Shown: one piece after another, positions 8,568 through 17,202 of the stretch
Position numbering within the stretch: the stretch's first letter is position 1
How the letters are laid out: each line of letters opens with the position of its first letter
NCBI RefSeq assembly: GCF_900107285.1
Contig: NZ_FNPK01000014.1
Location: forward strand, 1 to 64,000
Reading direction: 5' to 3'
Length of the DNA stretch: 64,000 bases
Source: Acinetobacter kyonggiensis
GTDB lineage: Bacteria > Pseudomonadota > Gammaproteobacteria > Pseudomonadales > Moraxellaceae
Program-made: the position numbers and the translations under genes
The notes under the pieces: generated by a model
Database searches by the model: none
Told to the model about the DNA's origin: nothing
Seen by the model: only the letters and a program-made list of their open reading frames with translations

Positions 8568-11253
8568 AGCGCACCCCAAAATTAAATTCGTAGCTTTGAT
8601 TTGCCATTACACTATTTAACGTTCCAGTTAATGCCCCCACCTGTCCCATTGCAGGACTGGTGACACTGCTGCAAGATGTACACACTGGAGATTGTGATAG
8701 CACTGTATAAACAGGTGTCATATCTCTAAAAGTAAAAACACGATTCAAATCCGCTGCGCTGGTATTGGTCAAAATCACTTTGTATAAAACACATTGCCCA
8801 TCACCATTGACTTGCTGACCAATGTTCAAAGTATTGGTGCTGTATGCTTCGTCCGCTGTACCATTGCAGTCAAAATCTCGTGCTTGTAATTTACTTAACT
8901 TCAACTGCGCTTGATTGACTGTTGTAACATCGGTTATTGATGCTAAGACTTGACCATTCGTTGAGTTTGCTAGATTTACAATTGTGTTATTGGCTTGAGC
9001 AATATTATTTGCCACCATGTTTTTCACTTGTAATAATAATTTTACCTGCTGATGTGCAGCCAACTTACCACTTGGCAAATCAGCCAAACTTCTCATGACT
9101 AAATCACCCGCATCAAACACCCCATTTCCATTCACATCATAGAAAAGTGTGCTATTAAAGGCTTGTTGATCATCACTAATCAGAAAACTATAGTTGCCGC
9201 TAAGATCAGCATTCGTGTTATTGATTAATGTATGACTGTAAACCACAGTCCCGAGCGGGGCCACTTGACCGCGGGAGTTCGGCATAAATTCCACTTGTGC
9301 AACTGCATTTACACTTTGAATGGTAATCGCATTTTTAATTGTATCTTGACTTGGATTACTGCTGTTATTGCCACTGACAAAACTTGTAGAGAGAACACGG
9401 AAATAAATGGATGTAGTCACACTGTCATTTATTTTATCCATTTCAACCACAGCACATACAAGCTGAATTTCACCATTATTCAGATAGCTGGTTTTACCAA
9501 TTTCAGCGTCTAAAGCCTCACAGCTTGGAATATTATTAATAAGGGTAGAAGCATAAAAACGAACTCGATTCACGCCACTGGGTAAAGTTAGACTGCTAAA
9601 ATCGCTGCTTGCATTTGCACTGAGTAAATATTCTGTACCAACACCTGTATGAGTTACCTTCAACGGAAAAACTGCTTGACCACCAGCGACTGGATTAATA
9701 CTGGTTGATGTCGTTACAGTTTTCCAAGCAGCGCCCGCATTATCAACATTGCCATTACCCAAAGCATTATTTTCAGGACTATTGGTTAAATCGACCAATC
9801 GAGCGGCTGTCGTTACCAATAAACTACCTTGGTCTTTAATCACACTTATTTTAGTTGTATCACCTAAAGACTGAGCCTGAGGTGAAACCTCAAATGTTGT
9901 ATCTGCTGTAACCGCATAACTACTTGGTAAACGTACTTTGACAACGATGGGTAAATTGCTACTCGATGACAATAAACCCGTGTCAGCAATACCATCACCA
10001 TTACTATCTAATAATGGTGTTACACCATCCGCACGATAAAACTCAATTTGGCTACCCGCAGGAAATGTACTCCCAGTCAAAGTTAGATTGAATCGATCGA
10101 CACTGTTTCCTGTGTTCCAAACATAGTTATTAAAAACTAGCTCGCCACCTTGCATGACTGATGCAGCAGTAATTGCAGTACTGTTGTTTACATCGCTTGT
10201 GCTGCCATTAATTTTGACCGCATAAATTGGTGCCACATTGACGACTGCGGTATTACTTAAATCAGAAATTGGCAATGTGGAAACATTATTGTCATTATCA
10301 TGATCGTATTGAAAACTAACGGTATTGTTAACTGTGCCAGCCAACACTTTATTTATTTTAACTTTAAACTCAATATAGCCGACGCTATTTGCCGCTACTG
10401 TATTTAATACAGCGCTGACCACATTGGATGTGACACTGTAATTAATCCCTGCTGGATCATTTCCTATACCTGAATCAACCGCTGTGCCATTCCAATTTTC
10501 CCCACTATTTGATTGATATACCAAACTAGAATCAAGCGTATCGGTTAAGGTTACACTGCCGGTTGCCACACTGCTTAGATTTTGATAATCCAAGCGAATA
10601 GTCACAACATCACCATTGGCTACGGAGGTTTGAGAAAACTTTTTACGCACCACTAAAGCAGATTGGTTGGTTACTTTAGTCGTATCGGTATTGGTTTTAG
10701 TACCCGAGGCATTGTTTGAAGATGTGATATTTAATGTTAATAAACCATTCTGACTGACAGTCGCGCCACTCGGCACATTCGCTGCCACAATAAGACCAAC
10801 AGATTCACCCGCACTTAAAGAATAAGATGTAATTGCCGCACCATCTGGCACGCCATTATTATCCTTATCCAAAAATATGGATAAATTACTCAAATCATAA
10901 CTATCGCCAGTATTATTGCTGACAGCAAAGGTATATTGATCTACCTCATTACCCGTATTGCTCAGTGTATGATTGAAATACACAGTTTGCCCTGCAACAA
11001 CAGTTTTTGTATTGTTTGCCGTTAAGTTGACTGAATAAACAGGCAGAATCGTGGTTTGAACTAAATTCGAGCGGCTGACCTGAACAACCGTAGAGCCTTC
11101 TTCAGTATATTCACCAATTGCCATATTACTGATAATTTGCCGAGTCGAAGCAGCTGCAAAACTGGACTGCTGCATCACCAGCACAGTACTGACTAAAACA
11201 GCAAAGGAAATGATTTTGGTACGGAAATTTTCGAATGTATTCATTATATTCAT
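8554..11253 (-). CDS. Large secreted DUF11/conserved-repeat-domain surface protein (899 aa)
   Basis: Paralogue of the 896- and 890-aa proteins. ATG 11253 (MNIMNTF) is taken; ATG 11244 is also possible. Signal peptide ends near SFA|AAS. The mature start has IISNMAIGEYTEEG and SNLVQTTI. Calcium-loop-like motifs lie near 129 (DKDNNGVPD), 418 (DSNGDGIAD) and 706 (DVNGNGVFD). The DUF11 domain at about 205-345 contains LDYQNLSSVATGSVTLTDTL. A Cys pair near 590-625 is also found in the 890-aa protein. The last domain has DCNGTADE, GQCVLYK and an extra CTSC, and ends FNFGVRYVGQ. It begins 19 bp after the upstream gene and its stop lies inside the start of the next one, so it is the middle gene of a three-gene operon. 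Confidence 0.8.
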   Translation of the reverse strand: MNIMNTFENFRTKIISFAVLVSTVLVMQQSSFAAASTRQIISNMAIGEYTEEGSTVVQVSRSNLVQTTILPVYSVNLTANNTKTVVAGQTVYFNHTLSNTGNEVDQYTFAVSNNTGDSYDLSNLSIFLDKDNNGVPDGAAITSYSLSAGESVGLIVAANVPSGATVSQNGLLTLNITSSNNASGTKTNTDTTKVTNQSALVVRKKFSQTSVANGDVVTIRLDYQNLSSVATGSVTLTDTLDSSLVYQSNSGENWNGTAVDSGIGNDPAGINYSVTSNVVSAVLNTVAANSVGYIEFKVKINKVLAGTVNNTVSFQYDHDNDNNVSTLPISDLSNTAVVNVAPIYAVKINGSTSDVNNSTAITAASVMQGGELVFNNYVWNTGNSVDRFNLTLTGSTFPAGSQIEFYRADGVTPLLDSNGDGIADTGLLSSSSNLPIVVKVRLPSSYAVTADTTFEVSPQAQSLGDTTKISVIKDQGSLLVTTAARLVDLTNSPENNALGNGNVDNAGAAWKTVTTSTSINPVAGGQAVFPLKVTHTGVGTEYLLSANASSDFSSLTLPSGVNRVRFYASTLINNIPSCEALDAEIGKTSYLNNGEIQLVCAVVEMDKINDSVTTSIYFRVLSTSFVSGNNSSNPSQDTIKNAITIQSVNAVAQVEFMPNSRGQVAPLGTVVYSHTLINNTNADLSGNYSFLISDDQQAFNSTLFYDVNGNGVFDAGDLVMRSLADLPSGKLAAHQQVKLLLQVKNMVANNIAQANNTIVNLANSTNGQVLASITDVTTVNQAQLKLSKLQARDFDCNGTADEAYSTNTLNIGQQVNGDGQCVLYKVILTNTSAADLNRVFTFRDMTPVYTVLSQSPVCTSCSSVTSPAMGQVGALTGTLNSVMANQSYEFNFGVRYVGQ

Positions 11254-11272
11254 CTTCTATTATCCGCCCAAT

Positions 11273-13945
11273 TTAAGGTATTACTTGAATAGAAAAATAC
11301 AATGCAGCCTGCTCTTGTGGTGCAAGTGCTCCAATATTTCCTGAAATTTGATTGCCACTCACCACCACAGCACCTTTGCTTACCGATGGCGCTAAACTGC
11401 TGCGCAAAATACTATAAGCAGGTACGACATCATTAATCACAACATTAGCGGCTGGTGTTGAACCATCATTTTTGATTGTTAATCGATAGGTCACACATTG
11501 ATTCGGTTTAATCATTAATGGTGTACTGCTATATGTTGCTGTAGCAGCATTCATCAATACACAAGCTTCATCTTTAGTTTGTTCTTTGGTTAAACGAAGT
11601 TGTGTAGGATCGACAGTGGTTAAATCTGTATTTTGAATAGATGTAAGTGTTAAACCTTGAATCGTGTTTGTTGCTGATACAACAATATTGGCAGTGCTCG
11701 CCATACCATTGGTTGCTGTGGTTGGCGCCTGAACTTTTAGCAGCAGCTGAATTGAATTTTGAGGTGCTAAACCGCTGGAAATAAATAAATCCGTGGCAAT
11801 TGGATCTGTGCCATCCAGTACCCCATTATTATTTGCGTCATAATATAAGGTATAGCTAAAGCCATCATTGATATTTTGCGGTACGACATTTAGGCTCACT
11901 TTGCCAGTCGTATCCCCCTCAACAAATGAACCGATATTCTTTAAAGTGTGAAGATAAACAACTGTACCACCGATATTGATTCGCCCTTGTTGATCATTCG
12001 CCAAGGTTAATTTGCGTAATGCAATATCCACTTGATCCTTAATACTATCTCCTTGAGCATTCATCGGAGATTTCATTGCGAACCAAATGGGTAAATTCGA
12101 TAAAGTTGTATTGGCAGGAACACTAACCACCGCACAATATTGTTTTGTTGCTCCAGCAGCTAAATTTCCTGTACTGGTTATTTCACTTTGTAGGGACTGG
12201 CAAGTCGTATCACCATTATAAAATTTAACCTTCCAATCTGTTGGTAACGTTGTGCTTATACTATTGATATCAATATTTGTACTCGAAGCGTATAGATTAT
12301 AATTATTTGACACTGCACTACTATTTTTAATCACCAACGGAAAAACAACATCAGTAGCGTTTACAGCATTCTTAACCAATAATGCCTGTCCACCTGAACC
12401 AGCAACATTTCCAACACCCAGACCAGAATTGTTACTGTTATATAAATCACTTTCACCGACAGCAACGGTATTAATCAATCGATCACGCGTACTATTTTTT
12501 ATACTTGTATCCGTAACCGATGTCGCAGTGATGTCAAAATCCATTGTACTTGTTGATGTACAATTCGCAGGGAAATAAACACCAAGTTTAATTCTCTTTG
12601 AAACTCCAGTCGCTAAACCACCTGTATCAATTATGCCATCACCATTGGTATCCGTCAGTAAAGTACGACCATCAGCATGATACAAACGAACAACTGCACA
12701 ACTTGGAACATTACTTTTGAGGAAACTTAAATTATAAGTGTCTGTGGCTTGCCCTGTGTTCCAAACATAATGATCAAATTGAACTTCCTTAGCAATCCCA
12801 CCAAATGTATTATTTTGGGTTTGCAAATTATTCAAACCACCATTTGGCTCACCATCGTCATTTGCATTGGCAGAACTATAGTTCAATACTACGCCTAAAG
12901 TTTGCTGCACATTAAAGATTACAGTATTGGTGGTCGTACTTTTTAACACCGTATTTGATGCATTATATTGTTGATAGTCCGCAGTATTGGGAACTTTTTC
13001 TAGCGCATTCGGATTCACTGTCACTTTAAAGCTGACTGTACCTTTACTTAAAGCAGAAACACTGGCAAGTTCAAATTCGACTAAACCATTATTTGCCTTA
13101 TACTTCACCGTAGCATTAGTGCCCGTTTCAGTATAATCAATATCCGCATCTGTATCCGTAAGAGAACCTGAACCATTACCCCAACTACCACTACCTAATT
13201 TATAGCTCACGTCCGCTGCTAATGTATCGCGTAAAACCAGTCGAGCTGCTGCTGTACCCGTATTTGCATAAGCAAGGGTATAGGTAATTTCTGTGCCGGT
13301 TTTACCAGAACTAATACTTTGTGCCTTCGTGACTTGAATAACAGCATCATCAACAACTTTTACGGTATCACTGACTGTTTTTATAATTGCATTATCGTAC
13401 TGACTGACAGCCGTTAAAGTAAAATTCGCGATGTTGCCCGCTGCTGCATTGGTCGGAATCCCTCCAACAACAATCAGCGAAGCAAACTCACCAGCTTCTA
13501 ATCGAAGACTGGCACTGGAATTAAGTAAATTATTGTTATCATCAGGCTCACCATTTTGATCCCGATCAATATAAACAGCCACATTGTCTAGATTAAATTG
13601 ATCATTGCTCAGCTGGCTTAAACTTAATGTGTAATTATCTACAATATTACCGGTATTGGTCAGTACATGTGGAAAATTGAGCTTACTACCAATGGTACCA
13701 ATATTCTGTTGATTGCTTTGCAGGTTGAGCGCATAAATGGCCTGAACAGTTAGAACAACAGCATTGGAATTAATAACTTGCAGATTGCCCTGCTCGTCAT
13801 AAAAATCACCACTCGCAATATTGGTAATACTGCTTCCTGCTTTAGGCTGAGCAAAAACCGCTGAACTTTGAAATCCAATAAATAAGCCAAGCAAAGTGAT
13901 CAATGACGTTTTTGCAACAGCACTTTTCTTGAATTGGCTTATCAT
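11273..13945 (-). CDS. Large secreted DUF11/conserved-repeat-domain surface protein (890 aa)
   Basis: The start chosen is ATG 13945 (MISQFKKSAVAKTS), which gives a clean signal peptide ending VFA|QPK; a longer frame to 14002 lacks an ATG. The mature N-terminus AGSSITNIASGDFYDEQG matches the paralogues. Calcium-loop-like motifs lie near 127 (DRDQNGEPD), 432 (DTNGDGIID) and 703 (DANNNGVLD). The DUF11 domain is at about 200-345 (LAYANTGTAAARLVLRDTL). Extra cysteines occur near 400-450 and 575-600. The last domain has ACVLMN, NQCVTYR and ends YFSIQVIP. It is the first gene of the minus-strand run, so its promoter should lie in 13946-14300. A role as a subunit of a surface layer or fibre is inferred. 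Confidence 0.8.
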   Translation of the reverse strand: MISQFKKSAVAKTSLITLLGLFIGFQSSAVFAQPKAGSSITNIASGDFYDEQGNLQVINSNAVVLTVQAIYALNLQSNQQNIGTIGSKLNFPHVLTNTGNIVDNYTLSLSQLSNDQFNLDNVAVYIDRDQNGEPDDNNNLLNSSASLRLEAGEFASLIVVGGIPTNAAAGNIANFTLTAVSQYDNAIIKTVSDTVKVVDDAVIQVTKAQSISSGKTGTEITYTLAYANTGTAAARLVLRDTLAADVSYKLGSGSWGNGSGSLTDTDADIDYTETGTNATVKYKANNGLVEFELASVSALSKGTVSFKVTVNPNALEKVPNTADYQQYNASNTVLKSTTTNTVIFNVQQTLGVVLNYSSANANDDGEPNGGLNNLQTQNNTFGGIAKEVQFDHYVWNTGQATDTYNLSFLKSNVPSCAVVRLYHADGRTLLTDTNGDGIIDTGGLATGVSKRIKLGVYFPANCTSTSTMDFDITATSVTDTSIKNSTRDRLINTVAVGESDLYNSNNSGLGVGNVAGSGGQALLVKNAVNATDVVFPLVIKNSSAVSNNYNLYASSTNIDINSISTTLPTDWKVKFYNGDTTCQSLQSEITSTGNLAAGATKQYCAVVSVPANTTLSNLPIWFAMKSPMNAQGDSIKDQVDIALRKLTLANDQQGRINIGGTVVYLHTLKNIGSFVEGDTTGKVSLNVVPQNINDGFSYTLYYDANNNGVLDGTDPIATDLFISSGLAPQNSIQLLLKVQAPTTATNGMASTANIVVSATNTIQGLTLTSIQNTDLTTVDPTQLRLTKEQTKDEACVLMNAATATYSSTPLMIKPNQCVTYRLTIKNDGSTPAANVVINDVVPAYSILRSSLAPSVSKGAVVVSGNQISGNIGALAPQEQAALYFSIQVIP

Positions 13946-14354
13946 GTGTATGAACCTGCAACATTTATTATAAAGACAAAGTTTATTTACAATTCTCAAC
14001 ACATAATACTACAAAAATATGAACTTAAACACACAATGAAACATTTTCGTTAAATTATCACACAGAAAATAATTCTATATATTGATCATTATTTTAAAGA
14101 ATTCACAGCTAGCACTTTTTATCCGTCATATTTTAAGCCATTTAATCTGATAAACGTTCAAAAATACTTCAAATCCATACTCTTTTTACAGCAACATTCT
14201 TGCTACCAAATCATATAGTTATAAGCCCGACCAGCAATCAAAATCAGCGCGCCATGCTGGCGGTGATGTATGATTTTTATTCTTCTATCCATACTGCAAT
14301 ATATAAAATAAGGAGCGTTAAGCTCCTTATTTTCAAATCCTAGTAATACTGTAA
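13946..14354. other. Intergenic region between DUF11 locus and pyrE
   Basis: AT-rich spacer of about 400 bp. It must hold the promoter of the DUF11 operon, but no convincing -35/-10 pair stands out. Its right part holds the pyrE terminator at 14305-14333. Nothing else recognised. Confidence 0.6.
14305..14333. terminator. Bidirectional intrinsic terminator after pyrE
   Basis: Perfect 12-bp arms AAAATAAGGAGC (14305-14316) and GCTCCTTATTTT (14322-14333) around loop gttaa. The A/T runs at both ends let it work on either strand. It lies just past the pyrE stop. Confidence 0.85.
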
Positions 14355-15005
14355 TCAGATGCCATATTTCACACGGTAATCTTCCATTTTCGCTAAAGCC
14401 TCTTTCTCACCTTTAGCATCCAAAAAGTCCATTAAATCTTTCATGGTAATTAATGCATGAACTGGAATTTCTAACTCTTTTTGCACTTCTTGAATCGCAG
14501 AAAGTTTGCCTTGACCTTTTTCTTGACGATCTAAAGCGACCAAAACACCTGCAATTTGCGCACCAGCATTTTTAAGAACCGTCACCACTTCACGAATCGC
14601 AGTCCCTGCCGTGATCACGTCATCAATGATCCAAACTTTTTTACCTTCAACAGAAGCACCGACCAAAACACCACCTTCACCATGATCTTTGGCTTCTTTG
14701 CGGTTAAAACCCCAAGGCACACTTACACCATGATTTTGAGACAAAGCCACCGCCGTTGCTGCAACAAATGGAATACCTTTATATGCAGGTCCAAAAATCA
14801 CTTCAACATGATCACAAGCGATTAATTGATCCGCATAACCAGAAGCCAACAGTGTTAGCGCTTCACCATCATTGAGCAAACCCGCATTAAAAAAATAAGG
14901 ACTCACACGACCTGATTTTAAAGTAAACTCACCAAATTTAAGCACACCGCGTGAGAGTGCAAGTTCGATAAAAGCTTGAGGGTTAAAAGTCGCTTGCGAG
15001 GTCAT
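14355..15005 (-). CDS. pyrE: Orotate phosphoribosyltransferase
   Basis: Joins orotate to PRPP to form orotidine 5'-phosphate, the fifth step of de novo pyrimidine synthesis; cytoplasmic, normally a dimer. The 216-aa length is normal. The PRPP-binding loop is VWIIDDVITAGTAIRE (about 124-139). The N-terminal FTLKSGRVSPYFFNAG and the catalytic-loop region FNRKEAKDHGEGG (about 100-112) are typical of PyrE. ATG 15005 has GGAG six bases upstream. It is divergent from crc across only 41 bp, so the two promoters must overlap or lie inside each other's leader. A strong terminator follows. Confidence 0.96.
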   Translation of the reverse strand: MTSQATFNPQAFIELALSRGVLKFGEFTLKSGRVSPYFFNAGLLNDGEALTLLASGYADQLIACDHVEVIFGPAYKGIPFVAATAVALSQNHGVSVPWGFNRKEAKDHGEGGVLVGASVEGKKVWIIDDVITAGTAIREVVTVLKNAGAQIAGVLVALDRQEKGQGKLSAIQEVQKELEIPVHALITMKDLMDFLDAKGEKEALAKMEDYRVKYGI

Positions 15006-15046
15006 GAGGTGCTCCGAAATTCATAATATAGAGGTTATGACTGCGC

Positions 15047-15874
15047 ATGATACCAAAGAGTAGCTATCCAAGTGATCAAAAAATTCTACGAGTCGTTTCA
15101 ATTAACGTCAATGGCTTGCGTGCATCTGTCACCAAAGGCTTACTGGAGTGGATGGAACAATCTGATGCAGACGTGATTTGCATGCAAGAAAGCAGGATCA
15201 CCCATGCTCAATGGACGGATAAATTTAAACCTGAAGGCTGGTATGCCCACCTCTTCCCTGCGGAACGAGCAGGTTATGCAGGCACTGCAATTTATAGTCG
15301 CCTACCTTTTGTTTCTGTAACGGAGGGTTTAGGTTTTGAACTAGCGGATTCTCAAGGACGCTTTATTGCTGCGGCATTCGAGTTAGGTTTAGACAAACCA
15401 GTCCATATTTGTTCACTTTATTTACCTTCAGGTTCATCAGGTGAAGAAGCTCAAGCACGTAAAGACCATTTTTTAGATCAATATCAACATATTTTAAAAC
15501 AATGGCGTGATGAAGATAAATCCATCATTGTCTGTGGTGACTACAATATCGTACATAAACGCATCGATATTAAAAACTGGTCGGGTAACCAAAAATCTTC
15601 GGGCTGTTTACCGCATGAACGTGCATGGCTAGATCATATTTATGATGATTTAGGTTATGTCGATACCTTCCGTGAAGTTCGTAAAGAAGCTGAAATCTAT
15701 TCATGGTGGTCAAATCGCGGACAAGCTCGTGCCAATAATGTCGGTTGGCGGATTGATTACCAAGCCTGCTCGCCTGACTGGAAGCCACGTACCATCAATG
15801 CTTGGGTGTATAAAGAGACCTGGTTTAGCGACCATGCCCCAGTGATTATTGATTATAAAATCGAAGCAATATAG
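15047..15874 (+). CDS. crc: Crc/exodeoxyribonuclease III-family protein
   Basis: Endonuclease/exonuclease/phosphatase-fold protein of 275 aa, next to pyrE as is crc in pseudomonads. Crc helps Hfq repress translation of catabolic mRNAs when preferred carbon sources are present, and a crc homologue acts in carbon repression in Acinetobacter. Unlike Pseudomonas Crc, the ExoIII catalytic positions look intact: SINVNG (about 19-24), MQESR (48-52), GDYN (about 165-168) and the terminal SDHAP (about 262-266). Pseudomonas Crc has changed versions such as SQHAP. The protein could therefore be a working AP endonuclease/exonuclease, a regulator, or both. LDIKNW-like text (RIDIKNWSGNQ) and YSWWSNRGQAR support the Crc branch. 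Confidence 0.85.
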   Translation: MIPKSSYPSDQKILRVVSINVNGLRASVTKGLLEWMEQSDADVICMQESRITHAQWTDKFKPEGWYAHLFPAERAGYAGTAIYSRLPFVSVTEGLGFELADSQGRFIAAAFELGLDKPVHICSLYLPSGSSGEEAQARKDHFLDQYQHILKQWRDEDKSIIVCGDYNIVHKRIDIKNWSGNQKSSGCLPHERAWLDHIYDDLGYVDTFREVRKEAEIYSWWSNRGQARANNVGWRIDYQACSPDWKPRTINAWVYKETWFSDHAPVIIDYKIEAI

Positions 15875-15979
15875 TTCATTTGAGTGAACACTAGTTCACT
15901 CAATACCACCCAAAAACCTACAACACTTGACGCGTTTGTATATTTTTATACAGCCTTTTTAAGTGCATTATAGCTTCAC

Positions 15980-16135
15980 GGCACAGGGACATGTCAGGAT
16001 GACAGCAAAAGGATAGGACGCCGTAGGATGAAAACAAAATAAACCACTTTGGTTGTTTATTTTGCAAGGATGTGACAATGGACGTTATATTGAGACCCGC
16101 ATGATCAGGATGATTAAATGCGGGTTTTCTCTTTT
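15980..16135 (+). ncRNA. Putative CsrA/RsmA-sequestering small RNA (GGA-rich)
   Basis: The crc-to-arsC-like gap holds a segment with eight GGA motifs in about 125 bases (near 15987, 15997, 16011, 16016, 16026, 16068, 16080 and 16108). One sits in a TGTC-AGGAT-GACA hairpin (15992-16004). Another is in the loop of the terminal stem, flanked by ATCA/TGAT. A perfect 10-bp hairpin (16035-16044 with 16055-16064) divides the motifs. An intrinsic terminator ends it. This is the layout of RsmX/Y/Z-type RNAs that titrate CsrA/RsmA; it also recalls Pseudomonas P16/RgsA. No clear GacA box was found upstream, and the 5' end near 15980 is a guess. Confidence 0.5.
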
Positions 16136-16136
16136 T
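16095..16136 (+). terminator. Intrinsic terminator of the GGA-rich RNA
   Basis: Arms ACCCGCAT (16095-16102) and ATGCGGGT (16118-16125) are followed by TTTCTCTTTTT on the plus strand. The loop carries a GGA motif. Confidence 0.8.
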
Positions 16137-16333
16137 ATATCTCTATTCTTTTAATCATAGTATTGTTTTAATCATCGCGTTCTTTTGATCTATAGCACTA
16201 TATTGGCAAATCTAAATGTCAATTTCATGACATTGTTCACGATCTTTAAAGATTTAATCCTGCTTATTTCCTCTAGAGCTTCTATAAGATTTTCGTTACG
16301 CTATCTCGCAATAGAAAATGGAATGATCCTCTT

Positions 16334-16681
16334 ATGCTTAAAATTTATGGTATCAAAAATTGTAGTTCAATGAAAAAAGCCTTCGATCTCTTAAATCAAC
16401 TTGGTTTGGCATATGAGTTTCATGATTATAAAAAACAAGGTATTGATGCTGAAACGGTCAAAAAATGGCTAAATGAGGTTGGGGAAAATGTGATTCTCAA
16501 TAAAAAAGGCACCACATGGCGCAAATTAACCGAAGCAGAACAACAAGCTGCACTTTCCAATGAAACCAATTTAATTCATACGTTAACAACGCATAGCAGT
16601 TTAATCAAACGTCCTGTACTGGAAACTGGGCAAGGCTATATTGTGGGTTATGATGAAGCCGCTTATCACGCTTTAAAGTAA
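16334..16681 (+). CDS. ArsC/Spx-family reductase-like protein (YffB type)
   Basis: Thioredoxin-fold protein of 115 aa. IYGIKNCSSMKKAFDLL (about 4-20) gives one N-terminal Cys followed by a Lys-rich helix. WLNEVGENVILNKKGTTWRKL is the typical ArsC/Spx middle, and LIKRPVLETG (about 90-99) carries the conserved Arg-Pro of the family. YffB-type members have one conserved Cys and are thought to use glutathione. The substrate is unknown, and the lack of arsenic genes nearby argues against a true arsenate reductase. Stands alone, with a bidirectional terminator after it. Confidence 0.85.
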   Translation: MLKIYGIKNCSSMKKAFDLLNQLGLAYEFHDYKKQGIDAETVKKWLNEVGENVILNKKGTTWRKLTEAEQQAALSNETNLIHTLTTHSSLIKRPVLETGQGYIVGYDEAAYHALK

Positions 16682-16706
16682 AAATTCAGTAGTAGCCTGC
16701 TGCAAT

Positions 16707-16742
16707 AAAAAAAACCTAACTGAATATCAGCTAGGTTTTTTT
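16707..16742. terminator. Bidirectional terminator
   Basis: Stem CCTA-CTGA with TCAG-TAGG (16715-16735), A-run before and T-run after. It serves the reductase gene on the plus strand and the convergent DUF2147 gene. Confidence 0.85.
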
Positions 16743-16764
16743 ATTGATTTATTCTTCTTTTGAA

Positions 16765-17202
16765 TTAGTTTGCACGAATCCAAACTTGGTTACGACCTAA
16801 AACAGAAACGCCAATAAAGCCACGTAATTCTAATTTTTTACCACCCTCTACTATTTCACCTTTTAATTTATAGGTTTTACCAGATTGAGGATCAAGAATT
16901 GTGCCGTTTTCATAGCTATTATCACCCGCATTTTTAAGGCCTTGAACAATTCTTAAACCTTTTAAAGATTTATTATGGTACGGACCTTCACATTTTTTAC
17001 ATGCATTTTCTTCACCTGGTGTCAAAATGGTTTGAATACTCGCTGAGAGTGAACCATTTTTTTGCTCAGTAAATTTTACAATAGCTTTGGGTTGTTTGGT
17101 TTTGTCATCAATTGTTTTCCATACCGTACCATTTAATGGGTCAGCAGCGTTCGCTAAAACGGTTAATCCAAGCAATCCTAATGCAAGTGCAATTTTTTTC
17201 AT
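16765..17202 (-). CDS. DUF2147-family secreted protein
   Basis: 145 aa with a clear signal peptide (MKKIALALGLLGLTVLANA|AD). The mature part has the DUF2147 pattern: GTVWKTIDDKTKQPKAIVKF at the start, a CKKC pair near 68-71 that could form a disulfide or bind metal, GLRIVQGLKNAG, NGTILDPQSGKTYKLKG, and a closing GRNQVWIR. The family is a small beta-barrel of unknown function, probably periplasmic. ATG 17202 is preceded by AGGG. It is monocistronic and converges on the reductase gene. Confidence 0.85.
   Translation of the reverse strand: MKKIALALGLLGLTVLANAADPLNGTVWKTIDDKTKQPKAIVKFTEQKNGSLSASIQTILTPGEENACKKCEGPYHNKSLKGLRIVQGLKNAGDNSYENGTILDPQSGKTYKLKGEIVEGGKKLELRGFIGVSVLGRNQVWIRAN

Noticed and set aside
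78..14002. Reading the DUF11 locus as prophage tail-fibre genes
   Set aside because: All members have signal peptides and there are no phage structural, lysis or integrase genes nearby.
15925..15955. TTGACG at 15927 with TATACA as promoter of the GGA-rich RNA
   Set aside because: The spacing is only 14 bases, too short for a standard promoter; a TTATAG near 15968 is as likely, so no promoter is called.
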